Shown: positions 8,151-16,960, counted from the first letter of the stretch. The stretch: 36,906 nucleotides of DNA from an uncultured delta proteobacterium (GCA_903885795.1 CAISJV010000083.1:1-36906); one strand, 5' to 3'. Notes: generated by a model from the sequence alone, not told the origin. Translations and numbers: made by a program.

Positions 8151-8741
8151 CTATTTCGCTCTTTCATAATCCTCCATAGTATCCAGGTCGATAAGGATAC
8201 CGGGGTCATCGCAGGGCACGTCCAGAGATGTCGCCCTATAGCGGGAAAGAAGCGTCCGCAGTCCGCCCGGCTCTGCAAAGGCGAGAATTGAAGGAATCAG
8301 GGTCGCCGCGATAAGCGGCGGATGACCGCGCCTCTGCCCATAGCATGGATGGTAAACGTCCATCTTAGCTTCCCGATAGGCAGCGACCAGATTCTTCAGG
8401 GTAGCGGGGTTGACCAGTGGCATATCGACAGGAATAAGAAAAAAAGCCTGACAATCCTCTGTGAGGTTCCTTACCCCAACTTGAACTGAGGAAAGCATCC
8501 CCTGGTCATAATGCTCGTTGATCAGCCAGCGTACGCCTTGATTTTTCAGGAGGGGAATGATTTTCTCCGCCTGATACCCCACAACAACGAGGAGATCAAA
8601 AATGCCTGCCTCCCGTAAAAGACTGATTACCTGCTCTATCATCAATCTCCCCCTCATTGTCAACAGGGGCTTGAAAGCCCCCATGCGCGAGGAAAGACCG
8701 CCTGCAAGAATCAATGCGGCGATCTTGTCATCAGATTTCAT
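8151..8741 (-). CDS. MobA/MocA-like nucleotidyltransferase
   Basis: A 196-aa cytosolic NTP transferase (GT-A-like Rossmann fold) of the MobA/MocA family. In molybdenum-hydroxylase loci these enzymes attach CMP or GMP to molybdopterin, giving the dinucleotide cofactor. The N-terminal signature LILAGGLSSRMGAFKPLL (about residues 10-27) is the nucleotide-binding loop, IPVDMPLV (about 103-110) is the metal-binding Asp motif, and QRRGHPPLI (about 136-144) is the conserved substrate loop. Together with XdhC and the hydroxylase subunits beyond the IS remnant, a MocA-type (cytidylyl) role is the best inference. ATG 8741 (AAGGA nine bases upstream) is preferred over TTG 8744. Confidence 0.85.
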   Translation of the reverse strand: MKSDDKIAALILAGGLSSRMGAFKPLLTMRGRLMIEQVISLLREAGIFDLLVVVGYQAEKIIPLLKNQGVRWLINEHYDQGMLSSVQVGVRNLTEDCQAFFLIPVDMPLVNPATLKNLVAAYREAKMDVYHPCYGQRRGHPPLIAATLIPSILAFAEPGGLRTLLSRYRATSLDVPCDDPGILIDLDTMEDYERAK

Positions 8742-8768
8742 CAAAATATGTCCTTGTAATCTTAATAC

Positions 8769-9901
8769 CTCAACTTTCGCAGGAGCGAAAAACTTGTAAT
8801 GTAGTGTAATTATTATTGTTATAGCGTCACTATGAGTGATATATTAGTTTTGTTCCCCAACAAAAGCCAAACAACGCACGAGGTGACGCTATGAGCCAGC
8901 ATATATCAGACATCGATTACTGTGAAAACCAGATTCATCAGTTCTATCTCAATCAAAATATTGGCAGCCTGTTAAAGCGAAGCAATATCAGCAAGGAGAA
9001 AGGTATTTCTTCTGTTGCTGTGTTCCGCGTTATGTTCACACTGGTTTTTGCCGGGAAGGCATCTGCAAGGCACCCGATGTCCTGGTCGAGATGGTAGCCG
9101 AAGCCAAGGCAAGTGGGATTCAAGCCAGTCACCTTTTGTTTGGCAGCTGGTTTGCCTATCCCGTAACCATGAGGAACTTGCTTGCCAAGGGGATGCAAAC
9201 CCTCTGCATGCTCAAGGTCACGGAAAAGATCTTCTATCACTACCAAGGGGATGATCTCCATTTGGCGGCCATCTACAGGAAGATCCGTAAGCGTCGCGGC
9301 CGCGCAAAGATTCTCGCTTCGGTCATGGTCGAGATCGGTAAAAACGACAAGGGCCTCCCAGTTCCGGCAAAGATCGTGTTCGTCCAGGGCATGCGCACCA
9401 AAAAATGGCTGGCCCTGCTGTCAACCGATACAGCCTTGGGCAACGAGGAGATCGTCATGACCTATAAGCGCAGATGGGACATCGAGGTGTTCTTCAAGAT
9501 GGCCAAGTCGTTTCTCAATCTTGCCAAAGAGTACCAGGGGCAGTCCTATGACGCTCTTGTCGCACATGCCATCATGGTGTGCTGCCGGTATGTTATGCTG
9601 GCCCTCGCCAAGAGGACAAACCAGGCCCCCCGAACACTTGGAACTCTGTTTCATGCCTGTTGCGAAGAACTTCAGCAGGCAACCTTTGCTGAAGCACTGT
9701 CCCTTGTTCTGACTATTTTGAAACAGACCTTGGGCAACGCCCCGGAAATGAACAGGGAGATAATCCGATCCTTAATCGATCGGTTTCTCAGGGAATTACC
9801 ACCAATTTACGGGACACGGTGGCTACTTGCTTGGCTAAATAGTGCCGTTTTTTGTTAAAGATCGCATAGTTATAAGCTATCTAGCATGTGCGAAAGTTGA
9901 G
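8769..9901 (+). mobile_element. Decayed IS4-family insertion sequence
   Basis: The element is bounded by 13-bp inverted repeats CTCAACTTTCGCA at 8769-8781 and its reverse complement at 9889-9901. It contains a single broken IS4-type transposase. Its span of 1133 bp is shorter than expected for an intact copy because the middle of the transposase is deleted. No target-site duplication is evident beside the repeats, which fits an old insertion. It separates the mocA-like gene from xdhC. Confidence 0.85.
8891..9858 (+). pseudogene. IS4-family transposase, internally deleted
   Basis: The N-terminal piece (8891 to about 9060, MSQHISDIDY to FAGK) and the C-terminal piece (about 9073-9858, PDVLVEMVAEAKASG onward) are in different frames. 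The C-terminal part keeps YKRRWDIEVFFKMAKS, the IS4 YREK-like catalytic Glu region, and LLFGSWFAYP, the second-Asp region (here apparently G-S-W rather than the usual D-S-W). Between them, where intact relatives carry the first catalytic Asp, about 150 residues are missing. The junction shows two copies of AAGGCA (about 9062-9067 and 9073-9078), pointing to deletion between short direct repeats. The product cannot be an active transposase. Confidence 0.85.
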
Positions 9902-9934
9902 TATGTCAAATGAAAACAGGCCATATTTTAACTT

Positions 9935-9991
9935 AGAGCATGTCCGAACTAACGTTCCCTGAGATTACGCTCATATTTATGGACAAGCTCT
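9935..9991. repeat. 57-bp inverted-repeat segment overlapping the xdhC 3' end
   Basis: AGAGCATGTCC (9935-9945) and GGACAAGCTCT (9981-9991) form an 11-bp inverted repeat with one mismatch. The right arm, extended as ATTTATGGACAAGCTCTT (9975-9992), recurs with 17 of 18 identities at 21136-21153. This looks like the ends of a tiny non-autonomous element or an IS scar. The right arm supplies the last codons and stop of xdhC. Confidence 0.5.
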
Positions 9992-11197
9992 TGCCCCTGC
10001 CCGCAGGGCAATCAGCTCCGCCGCAATGCTGACGGCGATCTCTGCTGGCGTTTGTGCACCGATGGCAATCCCGATAGGACAGTGGACTCGGGACAGGTCT
10101 TCCGGGGAAAACCCATCCCCACGCAGGGATTGGTAGATGGCGTCCCGCTTTCTCCGACTGCCGATCATCCCTATGTAACCCGCGCCGGTGCACATCGCCT
10201 GTGCCAATACATTCCGGTCGTGCTCATGTCCCCTGGTAACAATGACAATGCAACAATCTCCGTCAATCTCCATACCCTGGAAACATCCCTGAAAAGATTC
10301 CCGTGAAATCACGAGCTCTTCAGCGGTGGGGAAACGATCGCAGCCGGTAAATTCACGGCGGTCGTCAATTACCGCGGTTCTGAGACCGAGGAAATGGCAT
10401 AACGTAGCCAGTTCCTGGGCTACATGGCCCGCACCGGCGATAATGACCCGACCCGGCAGGGCAACTGGCTGGAACAGATAACGGACGCCGCCGCTTGCGA
10501 TCAGCACCGCCTCAGCGCGGCGGCGTTCCTGTTTCATGATGTCCAGAGTCAGGTTGGTCATGTCCAGGGAACCGGCATCAAGGTTGTCATCATCCATCAT
10601 GCCCAGGCCGGCGTGCACCAATAATCTGTCAACCGGCAGCGCCAATTCGGGAGCACCGGAGCCGGAAGTATTAGTCTGGACACAATATATGTTAAAATCA
10701 TCATTCCCGTGAAGACAGGAAAGCGACGATTCATGTTCATCATCAAGAATTTGATTGGATGCCGGAGTAATAACTACTCCCTCTGATTGTTCGGGACGGA
10801 TTGAGCGGATCAGCCAGACACTGTGTCCCTTCTCCTGAGCAGCAACAATTTTCTCGAAGATCAACAAGACCCCGGGGTCCTTTCCCTCCAGGACATCAAC
10901 GAGCACCTCCATCCGCCCCCCGCAAAGCATCCCAGCAGCGGCGACTTCTTTTGCGGTGAGAGAGAATGTAAGGCAAACGGGACGGGCAGTGCGCAGAACC
11001 TCCTGCGCCACGGCCAGGACCTGCGCCTCAAGGAGACCTCCCCCGACAGTTCCCATACTTTCACCGCTGTCTTTAACTGCCATGGAGGCGCCCGCTTCAC
11101 GGGGCCCCGATCCCGACCGGACTACCACCGTAGCCAGGACCAACCGCTGCCTTCGCGCCAGGCAGTCCAAAATATTCCGGTAAAGTTCTTTACTCAT
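9977..11197 (-). CDS. xdhC: XdhC-family molybdenum cofactor chaperone
   Basis: A 406-aa XdhC/CoxI protein that binds and matures (sulfurates) the molybdenum cofactor before insertion into a xanthine-dehydrogenase-type enzyme. The N-terminal XdhC_CoxI domain shows GSGPREAGASM, GTVGGGLLEA and GMLCGGRMEVL with the conserved Cys (about residues 24-95). A C-terminal Rossmann domain (XdhC_C) begins VIIAGAGHVAQELA (about 250) and ends CPIGIAIGAQTPAEIAVSIAAE. ATG 11197 (MSKELYRN) fits the family; the open frame extends upstream to 11584 only because it is antisense to the large-subunit gene. The last residues (ARACP) come from the 18-bp motif also found at 21136-21153, so the natural C-terminus may be slightly altered. 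It is divergent from the hydroxylase subunits it should serve. Confidence 0.9.
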   Translation of the reverse strand: MSKELYRNILDCLARRQRLVLATVVVRSGSGPREAGASMAVKDSGESMGTVGGGLLEAQVLAVAQEVLRTARPVCLTFSLTAKEVAAAGMLCGGRMEVLVDVLEGKDPGVLLIFEKIVAAQEKGHSVWLIRSIRPEQSEGVVITPASNQILDDEHESSLSCLHGNDDFNIYCVQTNTSGSGAPELALPVDRLLVHAGLGMMDDDNLDAGSLDMTNLTLDIMKQERRRAEAVLIASGGVRYLFQPVALPGRVIIAGAGHVAQELATLCHFLGLRTAVIDDRREFTGCDRFPTAEELVISRESFQGCFQGMEIDGDCCIVIVTRGHEHDRNVLAQAMCTGAGYIGMIGSRRKRDAIYQSLRGDGFSPEDLSRVHCPIGIAIGAQTPAEIAVSIAAELIALRAGARACP

Positions 11198-11293
11198 TGA
11201 AACACCGATGCCCCTGTGATATGTTTTTCTCACTTCCCACATAACACGGAGTCGTATGAAAGTCATCATCCGGATAAAGAGGATACAAACGGG
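11198..11293. promoter_or_regulatory. Divergent xdhC / hydroxylase promoter region
   Basis: If the large subunit starts at GTG 11294, the two divergent genes are 96 bp apart, enough room for back-to-back promoters. I see no convincing -35/-10 pair or operator and make no finer call. Confidence 0.35.
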
Positions 11294-13594
11294 GTGAATG
11301 CCTACATTCCCGAAATCGGCAAGCCCGTTCCCCGGGCGGACGCAGTAGCCAAAGCCACAGGCGCGGAAAAATACGCCGTCGACCACTACGGAGACAACAT
11401 CGTCTGGGCCGGGGTCCGGCGGGCGGGCGTCGCCCACGGCCGGATTCGCCATCTCGATACATCCGTAGCGTCGCTTCTCCCCGGTGTGATCGCCGTGCTG
11501 ACGGGCCGGGACGTCCCGGGAACGAACCGCCAGGGGATCATCCACAAGGATCAACCTGTTCTTGCCGACGAGAAGGTCCGCCACTGCGGTGATGCCGTTG
11601 CCCTAGTGGTGGCGGAAGACCGGGCGACACTGCAAAAGGCCCTGTCCCTCATCCGTGTCGAAATCGACCCCCTTCCGGGAGTTTTTACGGTTGACGACGC
11701 CTTGCGACCTGACGCCCCGCTGGTCCATGAGGATCATCCACAGGGCAACGTCCTCCTGAAAGCAACGATCCACTCCGGTGATGGTCAGGTTGCCCTGGAG
11801 GGGTGTGACATCATACTGGAAGAGACCTTCCATGTCCCCGTTCAATCCCACGCCTTTATTGAGACGGAAAATGGTGTCGCCTGGCAGGAAAGGGGCGGCA
11901 AGGTTGCCCTTGTCGTCTCCACTCAGGCGCCCTTTCGCGATAAATGGGAGATCAGTCACGCCCTGGGTCTGCCCCTGGACCGGCTGCACATCATCGGCCC
12001 CTACCTTGGCGGGGCCTTCGGGGGCAAGGACGGCGCCACGGTCCAGTGTTTACTCGTTCTGGCCGCCCTCCACACCGGGGGACGACGTGTCAAAATGTGG
12101 TGGAACCGGGAGGAGAGCTTTATAGCCGGGTATAAACGTCATGCCGTCCGCATGCACTATCATCTCGGCGCCCGGACCGACGGGACGCTCCAGGCGCTCC
12201 ACTGCCGCCTCTACTATGACACCGGGGCTTACGCCCACCTGGGCGGAGAAGTCATGGCCCTGGGCATGGAGCACGCCGGCGGGCCCTACCGCATCCCCCA
12301 CACACTGATCGAAGGCTGGTGTGTTTATACTAACAATCCTATCGCCGGGGCCATGCGCGGTTTCGGCGTTGCCCAGGTCAGCTTCGCATTCGAGGGGATG
12401 ATGGACCTCCTTGCTGTCAAACTGGGCATGGACCCCCTGGAGCTGCGCCTGAAAAACGCCCTCCTGCGGGGCGACCGAAACGCATCAGGAGTCACCCTTA
12501 CCCAGTCCACGGGCATTGCAGACTGCCTGACCGCCGTTCAACATCATTCCCTCTGGCATGAACGTAAGGCCTGGAAAAAAGAGGCCCCTCCCTTCCACAA
12601 GCGGGGAGTGGGCATAGCCGCTGTGTTTAACGCCATGGGCTATGGCCGGGGGCTTCCCGATTCAGCGCTTGCCAAAGTGGAACTGACACCGGAGGGGCGC
12701 ATCCGCGTTTACAGCGGCGTCTCCGACATGGGCCAGGGAAACACCACGGCCTTCGTTCAGATCGCCGGCCAGATCCTCTGCCAGGATCATACCGCCATCG
12801 AGCTAATCCAACCGGACACCGAGCGGACCCTCCCGTCGGGATCGGCGTCAGCCGGCCGGACCACCTACACCTACGGCAACGCCCTGATTAAGGCCTGCGA
12901 AGAACTGCGCCGGCGCCTAACCGGACGTGCGGCCCTTATGCTTCTGTCCGATACATTAGACGATCTGGAACTCCTGCCGGGACGGGTCAAGAACCTGGCA
13001 ACGGGGCGGGAGATTCCCTTGACAGCCCTGGCAGCGATGATGTCGCCAGAGGACCGGGTCTGCATCAGCCAGTTTCTCATGCCTGTGGTCCGAGACAAGC
13101 TGGATACGGGCAAGGAGTTTGTCATCGGCTTTCCTCATCTCCTTTTTTCTTACGCTGCCCATCTGGTCTGCATCGAGGTAGATGAGCTTACCGGGGTCAT
13201 TGATATCAAGGCATACCTGGCGGCGACGGAGGCGGGACGGGTCCTCAACCCACAGGCCTTTGAGCAGCAGGTTCAGGGCGCCATTGCCCAGGGAATTGGT
13301 TACGCCCTGAGCGAGGAGGTCCTCCTGCAGGAAGGTCGCATCGTGAACCCCGATTTCGCCACTTACATCATCCCCGGCGCCCTGGACATCCCGGAGATAG
13401 TCTCCCTGGCCGTGGAAACTTACGAACCCTCCGGCCCCTACGGCATGAAAGGCGTCGGAGAGGTAGGGATGAACGGACCGCTGCCTTCCATTGCCGGCGC
13501 CCTGGCCGACGCCAGCGGAATCCACATGACCCGATCGCCCCTGACAGCGGAGCGGGTCCTCGCGGCGCTGCAAAATCAACAGGAGCATCCATGA
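11294..13594 (+). CDS. Molybdenum hydroxylase large (Mo-binding) subunit
   Basis: A 766-aa xanthine dehydrogenase-family molybdopterin-binding subunit. The N-terminal Ald_Xan_dh_C hammerhead domain starts around GAEKYAVDHYG and includes GDAVALVVAEDR. The Mo-binding domain shows GPYLGGAFGGKDG, GAMRGFGVAQVSFAFE (the XDH-type RGFGxxQ loop) and GSASAGRTTYTYGNAL. The C-terminal GMKGVGEVGMNG holds the catalytic Glu that deprotonates the Mo-bound hydroxyl. There is no CoxL active-loop motif, so a CO dehydrogenase is unlikely; purine, aldehyde and N-heterocycle hydroxylases are all possible. GTG 11294 is preferred because the alternative ATG 11216 would leave only 18 bp to the divergent xdhC start and add residues unlike the family. 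The stop overlaps the next start (ATGA). Confidence 0.9.
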   Translation: MNAYIPEIGKPVPRADAVAKATGAEKYAVDHYGDNIVWAGVRRAGVAHGRIRHLDTSVASLLPGVIAVLTGRDVPGTNRQGIIHKDQPVLADEKVRHCGDAVALVVAEDRATLQKALSLIRVEIDPLPGVFTVDDALRPDAPLVHEDHPQGNVLLKATIHSGDGQVALEGCDIILEETFHVPVQSHAFIETENGVAWQERGGKVALVVSTQAPFRDKWEISHALGLPLDRLHIIGPYLGGAFGGKDGATVQCLLVLAALHTGGRRVKMWWNREESFIAGYKRHAVRMHYHLGARTDGTLQALHCRLYYDTGAYAHLGGEVMALGMEHAGGPYRIPHTLIEGWCVYTNNPIAGAMRGFGVAQVSFAFEGMMDLLAVKLGMDPLELRLKNALLRGDRNASGVTLTQSTGIADCLTAVQHHSLWHERKAWKKEAPPFHKRGVGIAAVFNAMGYGRGLPDSALAKVELTPEGRIRVYSGVSDMGQGNTTAFVQIAGQILCQDHTAIELIQPDTERTLPSGSASAGRTTYTYGNALIKACEELRRRLTGRAALMLLSDTLDDLELLPGRVKNLATGREIPLTALAAMMSPEDRVCISQFLMPVVRDKLDTGKEFVIGFPHLLFSYAAHLVCIEVDELTGVIDIKAYLAATEAGRVLNPQAFEQQVQGAIAQGIGYALSEEVLLQEGRIVNPDFATYIIPGALDIPEIVSLAVETYEPSGPYGMKGVGEVGMNGPLPSIAGALADASGIHMTRSPLTAERVLAALQNQQEHP

Positions 13595-14061
13595 CCATTC
13601 ATTTCATTTTGAACGGTGAAAAGACAACACTGAATGTTACGCCGGACCGCCGGGCAGTAGACGTCCTGCGGGAAGATTGTGGACGGACGGGAACGAAGGA
13701 AGGATGCGGGGCCGGAGAATGCGGGGCCTGTACGATCCTTGTTGACGGCGAGAGCCGCTTGTCATGCCTCATGTTGGCGGCGCAACTGGAAGGCCGGAAG
13801 ATCACCACCATCGAGGGGATGGCAGTAAGGGATAGCCTGCACCCCCTTCAGAATGCCTTCATCCGACACGGTGCTGTCCAGTGCGGGTTCTGCACACCTG
13901 GGATGATCCTAGCGGCTACCTCCCTTATGAACCACAATCCCCATCCCACCCGGGCGGACATCCGTGCGGGGTTGAGCGGTAACCTCTGCCGGTGCACGGG
14001 GTATCAGAAGATTGTGGACGCCGTCGAGGCAGCGGTCCGTCTGGAGGAAGAAAAATCATGA
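13591..14061 (+). CDS. Molybdenum hydroxylase 2Fe-2S subunit
   Basis: A 156-aa small subunit carrying two [2Fe-2S] clusters that pass electrons from the Mo site to FAD. The plant-ferredoxin-type cluster uses C39, C44, C47 and C59 (GCGAGECGACTILVDG region). The second, helical-domain cluster uses C98, C101, C133 and C135 (QCGFCTPGM and NLCRCTGYQ). All eight cysteines and the normal length are present, so the protein should be functional. It has AGGAG before ATG 13591, and its start and stop overlap both neighbours, as expected for an obligate three-subunit enzyme. Confidence 0.96.
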   Translation: MTIHFILNGEKTTLNVTPDRRAVDVLREDCGRTGTKEGCGAGECGACTILVDGESRLSCLMLAAQLEGRKITTIEGMAVRDSLHPLQNAFIRHGAVQCGFCTPGMILAATSLMNHNPHPTRADIRAGLSGNLCRCTGYQKIVDAVEAAVRLEEEKS

Positions 14062-14906
14062 CGCAAGTCTATCTCCCCCGCACGTTGACGGAGCTCTGGA
14101 CGTATCTGGACGGGGAACCCGAGGCGCTTATCTACACCGGCGGCACGGACCTGCTCGTAAAAATGCCCGCCGAAAATGCTAACACCGCTCCTGCCCTTAT
14201 CTGTCTGGAGCGCCTTGGGGAACTCCGGTGCATACGGGAGACCGCTGACAGCATCCTGATCGGCAGCACCACTACCCATGCGGAACTCCTCCGTCATCCT
14301 CTGATCTTAGCCCAACTGCCCGTCCTGGCCCAGGCCCTTCAGACCCTGGGGTCGCCCCTGATCCGCAACATGGGGACGATCGGCGGTAACATCTGTACCG
14401 CCTCACCCGCCGGCGACACCCTACCGCCCCTTTATATCCTAGAGGCAGAGGTGGAACTACACAGCCGCAAAGCCGTCCGCATCCTGCCGATCAGAGAGTT
14501 CATTAGCGGCCCCGGGAAAACTCAATTGCAAAAAGGTGAGATTCTGTCAGGGGTCGCAGTAAAAAAACCGGCTGATTATAACATCCATCACTTTGAAAAA
14601 GTCGGACAACGCAAGTCCATGGCCTGCGCCGTGGCAAGCATGGCCGCCCTGCTCCGGCTTTCGCCATCAGGGTTGATCGAGGCGGCGCGGCTGGCCTTGG
14701 GCAGCGTAGGACCGACCGTCGTGACCGCAACCGCTATCGATGAGTCACTGATCGGCAAAAAACTATCGTTAACAAGTCTTGCTGCAACCGCTGAAAGAAT
14801 CAGACAGCTCGTAGCGCCCATCGACGATGTGCGGGCCTCAGCGGATTACCGCCGGACAGTTTCCGGCAACCTGCTGCTCCGTCTCCTTGACGCCCGAACG
14901 CAGTGA
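14058..14906 (+). CDS. Molybdenum hydroxylase FAD subunit
   Basis: A 282-aa medium subunit with an FAD_binding_5 (PCMH-type) domain followed by the CO_deh_flav_C domain. FAD contacts are YTGGTDLL (26-33) and IRNMGTIGGNICTASPAGD (102-120). The C-terminal domain begins near residue 170 and ends LLRLLDA. ATG 14058 overlaps the preceding TGA and has GGAGG ten bases upstream. The order large-small-medium is one of the common operon orders for this enzyme class. No 4Fe-4S insertion (as in 4-hydroxybenzoyl-CoA reductase HcrB) is seen, so NAD+ or a ferredoxin is the likely electron acceptor. Confidence 0.93.
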   Translation: MTQVYLPRTLTELWTYLDGEPEALIYTGGTDLLVKMPAENANTAPALICLERLGELRCIRETADSILIGSTTTHAELLRHPLILAQLPVLAQALQTLGSPLIRNMGTIGGNICTASPAGDTLPPLYILEAEVELHSRKAVRILPIREFISGPGKTQLQKGEILSGVAVKKPADYNIHHFEKVGQRKSMACAVASMAALLRLSPSGLIEAARLALGSVGPTVVTATAIDESLIGKKLSLTSLAATAERIRQLVAPIDDVRASADYRRTVSGNLLLRLLDARTQ

Positions 14907-14964
14907 TAGCATTCTTGCTTTCCGTAAACATTTGTGGCATGGAACTCTCAGGGAGGACATAAAA

Positions 14965-15315
14965 ATGAAGATCATTCACTATGAGGAAGTTGAGGCAAGG
15001 CATTTTGAGAGTGAAGCCGCGAAAGCCATCTCCGGACGGGTTCTTATCGGCAAGGCCGATGGCGCTGACCATTTCTGCATGCGCCTCTTTGAATTTTCAC
15101 CGGGGGGGTTTTCACCGAAACACGCCCACCCATGGGAACATGAAATATTCTTCCATGCCGGGCAGGGAGAGGTCTTCGCTCAAGGTAAATGGACGCCTGT
15201 CAAGGCCGGCTGCGCGGTTTTTGTTCCCCCCGGAACGGAGCACCAGGTAAGAAATACGGGAGAGGAGAAATTGATTATGCTCTGTCTCGTCCCGCCGGCG
15301 GCGCCGGAACTTTAA
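14965..15315 (+). CDS. Small single-domain cupin protein
   Basis: A 116-aa cupin_2 protein. Motif 1 is seen as KHAHPWEHEIFFHAGQGEV (about residues 53-71), supplying two His and one Glu ligand. Motif 2 is PGTEHQVRNTG (about 94-104), supplying the last His. A metal-dependent function (isomerase, dioxygenase or small-molecule binding) is expected, but the substrate is not readable. GGGAGGACATAAAA precedes ATG 14965. It follows the hydroxylase subunits by 58 bp and may be co-transcribed. Confidence 0.88.
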   Translation: MKIIHYEEVEARHFESEAAKAISGRVLIGKADGADHFCMRLFEFSPGGFSPKHAHPWEHEIFFHAGQGEVFAQGKWTPVKAGCAVFVPPGTEHQVRNTGEEKLIMLCLVPPAAPEL

Positions 15316-15345
15316 TTTAATAATGGATACAGAGAGGAATTTTTT

Positions 15346-15831
15346 ATGGCAGCGAAGAAATGGAATAACCCACCGGAAATGCAGATCGATCCCGGAAAAT
15401 CCTATAACGTGACGATGGAGACCAGCCAGGGCGAAATAGAACTTGAACTTTCCCCCCAGTATGCCCCGAAAACCGTCAACAACTTCGTTTTTCTGATCCG
15501 GGAAGGTTACTATGACGGCGTAACCTTCCACCGGGTCATCAGTGACTTCGTCATCCAGGGCGGGGATCCGACGGGAACAGGAAGCGGCGGCCCAGGTTAT
15601 AAGTTTGAGGATGAATTCCGGGGAAATCCCATGAAGCATGAGACTGGGTCTATTTCCATGGCCAACTCCGGACCGGGGACCAACGGCAGCCAATTTTTCA
15701 TCACTCATTCGCCGCAACCCCATCTGGACGGTCATCATACCGTGTTCGGCAAGGTGGTGAAAGGGCAGGACGTAGTAAATGCCATCGCCAAGGGAGACTG
15801 GATGGAGAAGGTCACTGTCATCGAAAGCTAA
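15346..15831 (+). CDS. Cyclophilin-type peptidyl-prolyl isomerase
   Basis: A 161-aa cyclophilin with no signal peptide, so cytosolic; it isomerises Xaa-Pro bonds during folding. Active-site segments are [15 protein letters not shown] (catalytic Arg in FHR), [16 protein letters not shown] and [11 protein letters not shown]. Length is normal for small bacterial PpiB-like enzymes. GAGAGGA stands before ATG 15346. Confidence 0.95.
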   Translation: MAAKKWNNPPEMQIDPGKSYNVTMETSQGEIELELSPQYAPKTVNNFVFLIREGYYDGVTFHRVISDFVIQGGDPTGTGSGGPGYKFEDEFRGNPMKHETGSISMANSGPGTNGSQFFITHSPQPHLDGHHTVFGKVVKGQDVVNAIAKGDWMEKVTVIES

Positions 15832-15844
15832 AAGGGTTAGGAAA

Positions 15845-16960
15845 ATGGGCACATTATTTGAAAATAGCGCCATCAACGGGCTAGAGTTAAAGAATCGCTT
15901 TGTCCGCTCGGCAACCTGGGAAGGCATGGCGGATCAGGATGGAAATGCAACACCGAAGCTGCTGGAAACCATGACTACCTTGGCTGCCGGCGGCGTCGGG
16001 CTGATCATCACAAGCCATGCTTTTGTCAGCCATGAGGGCCGGGCCACCCCCTGGCAACTTGCCATCGACAGGGACGAACGCATCGACGGGCTGCGGAAAA
16101 TGACGGATGCAGTGCATGCCGCCGGAGGCAGGATTGCCGTGCAGCTTGCCCATGCCGGGGCCTTTGCCGCGGCTGCATTGAGCGGTATGCCCCGGCTGGT
16201 TGTTTCATCAGCGGAGAGTGCAGATACCTCACCACAAAAAGAAATGGACGGCAAGGATATCAAAGCAATCATTGAGGCCTATGCGGCCGCCGCTGTTCGG
16301 GCCAAAGCGGCCGGCTTTGACGGCCTGCAGATTCACTCCGCCCATGGTTATCTCCTCAGTCAGTTCCTCTCCCCGGCCTTCAATAAACGCCGGGACAAAT
16401 ACGGGGGAGATATTAAGAATCGCGTCCGTATCCACCGGGATATCTGCCACACTATCCGGGAAAGCGTGGGTAGACACGTCCCCATTCTGATCAAAATTAA
16501 CGGCCAGGACTTCATAGAGAACGGTTTAACCACGAATGATTCCATAGCAGCGGCAAAACTGCTTGTTACAGCAGGCATTGACGCCGTGGAGCTGAGCGGC
16601 GGGACGATCGTGAGCGGCAAACTTTCTCCCAGCCGCTCACGGATCAATGCCCCGGATAAAGAGGCATATTTCCGGGAAGAGGCACAGGCCTTTAAAGAAA
16701 CCTTAAGTGTTCCAGTGATCCTGGTAGGGGGCAACCGGTCTGTTGAGGTCGCCGATCAACTTATAAAAAGCGGTACTGCCGATTACATCTCCATGAGCCG
16801 CCCCTTCATCCGGGAACCGGAGCTGATCTGTCGCTGGCAGAAAGGCGACCGCCGCCCTGCGGCGTGCATATCGGACAACCTCTGCTTCGCCCCGGCGCTT
16901 GAGGGCCGCGGCGTTTATTGCGTCACCAGGGAGCGGGAATTGCAGAAACAATCAGCATGA
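15845..16960 (+). CDS. Old-yellow-enzyme family NADH:flavin oxidoreductase
   Basis: A 371-aa FMN-binding TIM barrel of the OYE/enoate-reductase family: RFVRSATWEGMAD near the N-terminus, QLAHAGAFA, GFDGLQIHSAHGYLLSQFLSP (about residues 157-177, proton-donor and FMN region), NRVRIHRDI, and ILVGGNRS with SMSRPFI for the FMN phosphate. It is the short form: the C-terminal pyridine-nucleotide domain of 2,4-dienoyl-CoA reductase or enoate reductase is absent. The Cys-rich tail reads ACISDNLC, then VYC, where related enzymes have CISCNLC; one Cys is replaced by Asp, so a 4Fe-4S cluster is unlikely. TTAGGA precedes ATG 15845. It converges with the ABC transporter across an 18-bp gap. Confidence 0.9.
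   Translation: MGTLFENSAINGLELKNRFVRSATWEGMADQDGNATPKLLETMTTLAAGGVGLIITSHAFVSHEGRATPWQLAIDRDERIDGLRKMTDAVHAAGGRIAVQLAHAGAFAAAALSGMPRLVVSSAESADTSPQKEMDGKDIKAIIEAYAAAAVRAKAAGFDGLQIHSAHGYLLSQFLSPAFNKRRDKYGGDIKNRVRIHRDICHTIRESVGRHVPILIKINGQDFIENGLTTNDSIAAAKLLVTAGIDAVELSGGTIVSGKLSPSRSRINAPDKEAYFREEAQAFKETLSVPVILVGGNRSVEVADQLIKSGTADYISMSRPFIREPELICRWQKGDRRPAACISDNLCFAPALEGRGVYCVTRERELQKQSA

Noticed and set aside
11216-11293. Earlier ATG start for the molybdenum large subunit
   Set aside because: It would leave 18 bp between divergent genes and add residues without family support; GTG 11294 has an upstream AGAGG.
11197-11584. Upstream extension of xdhC giving a 535-residue frame
   Set aside because: The added residues are antisense to the hydroxylase large subunit and unlike any XdhC N-terminus; ATG 11197 fits the family.
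12956-13588. Minus-strand open frame (210 codons) across the large-subunit gene
   Set aside because: A shadow of a strongly supported GC-rich gene; no motifs.
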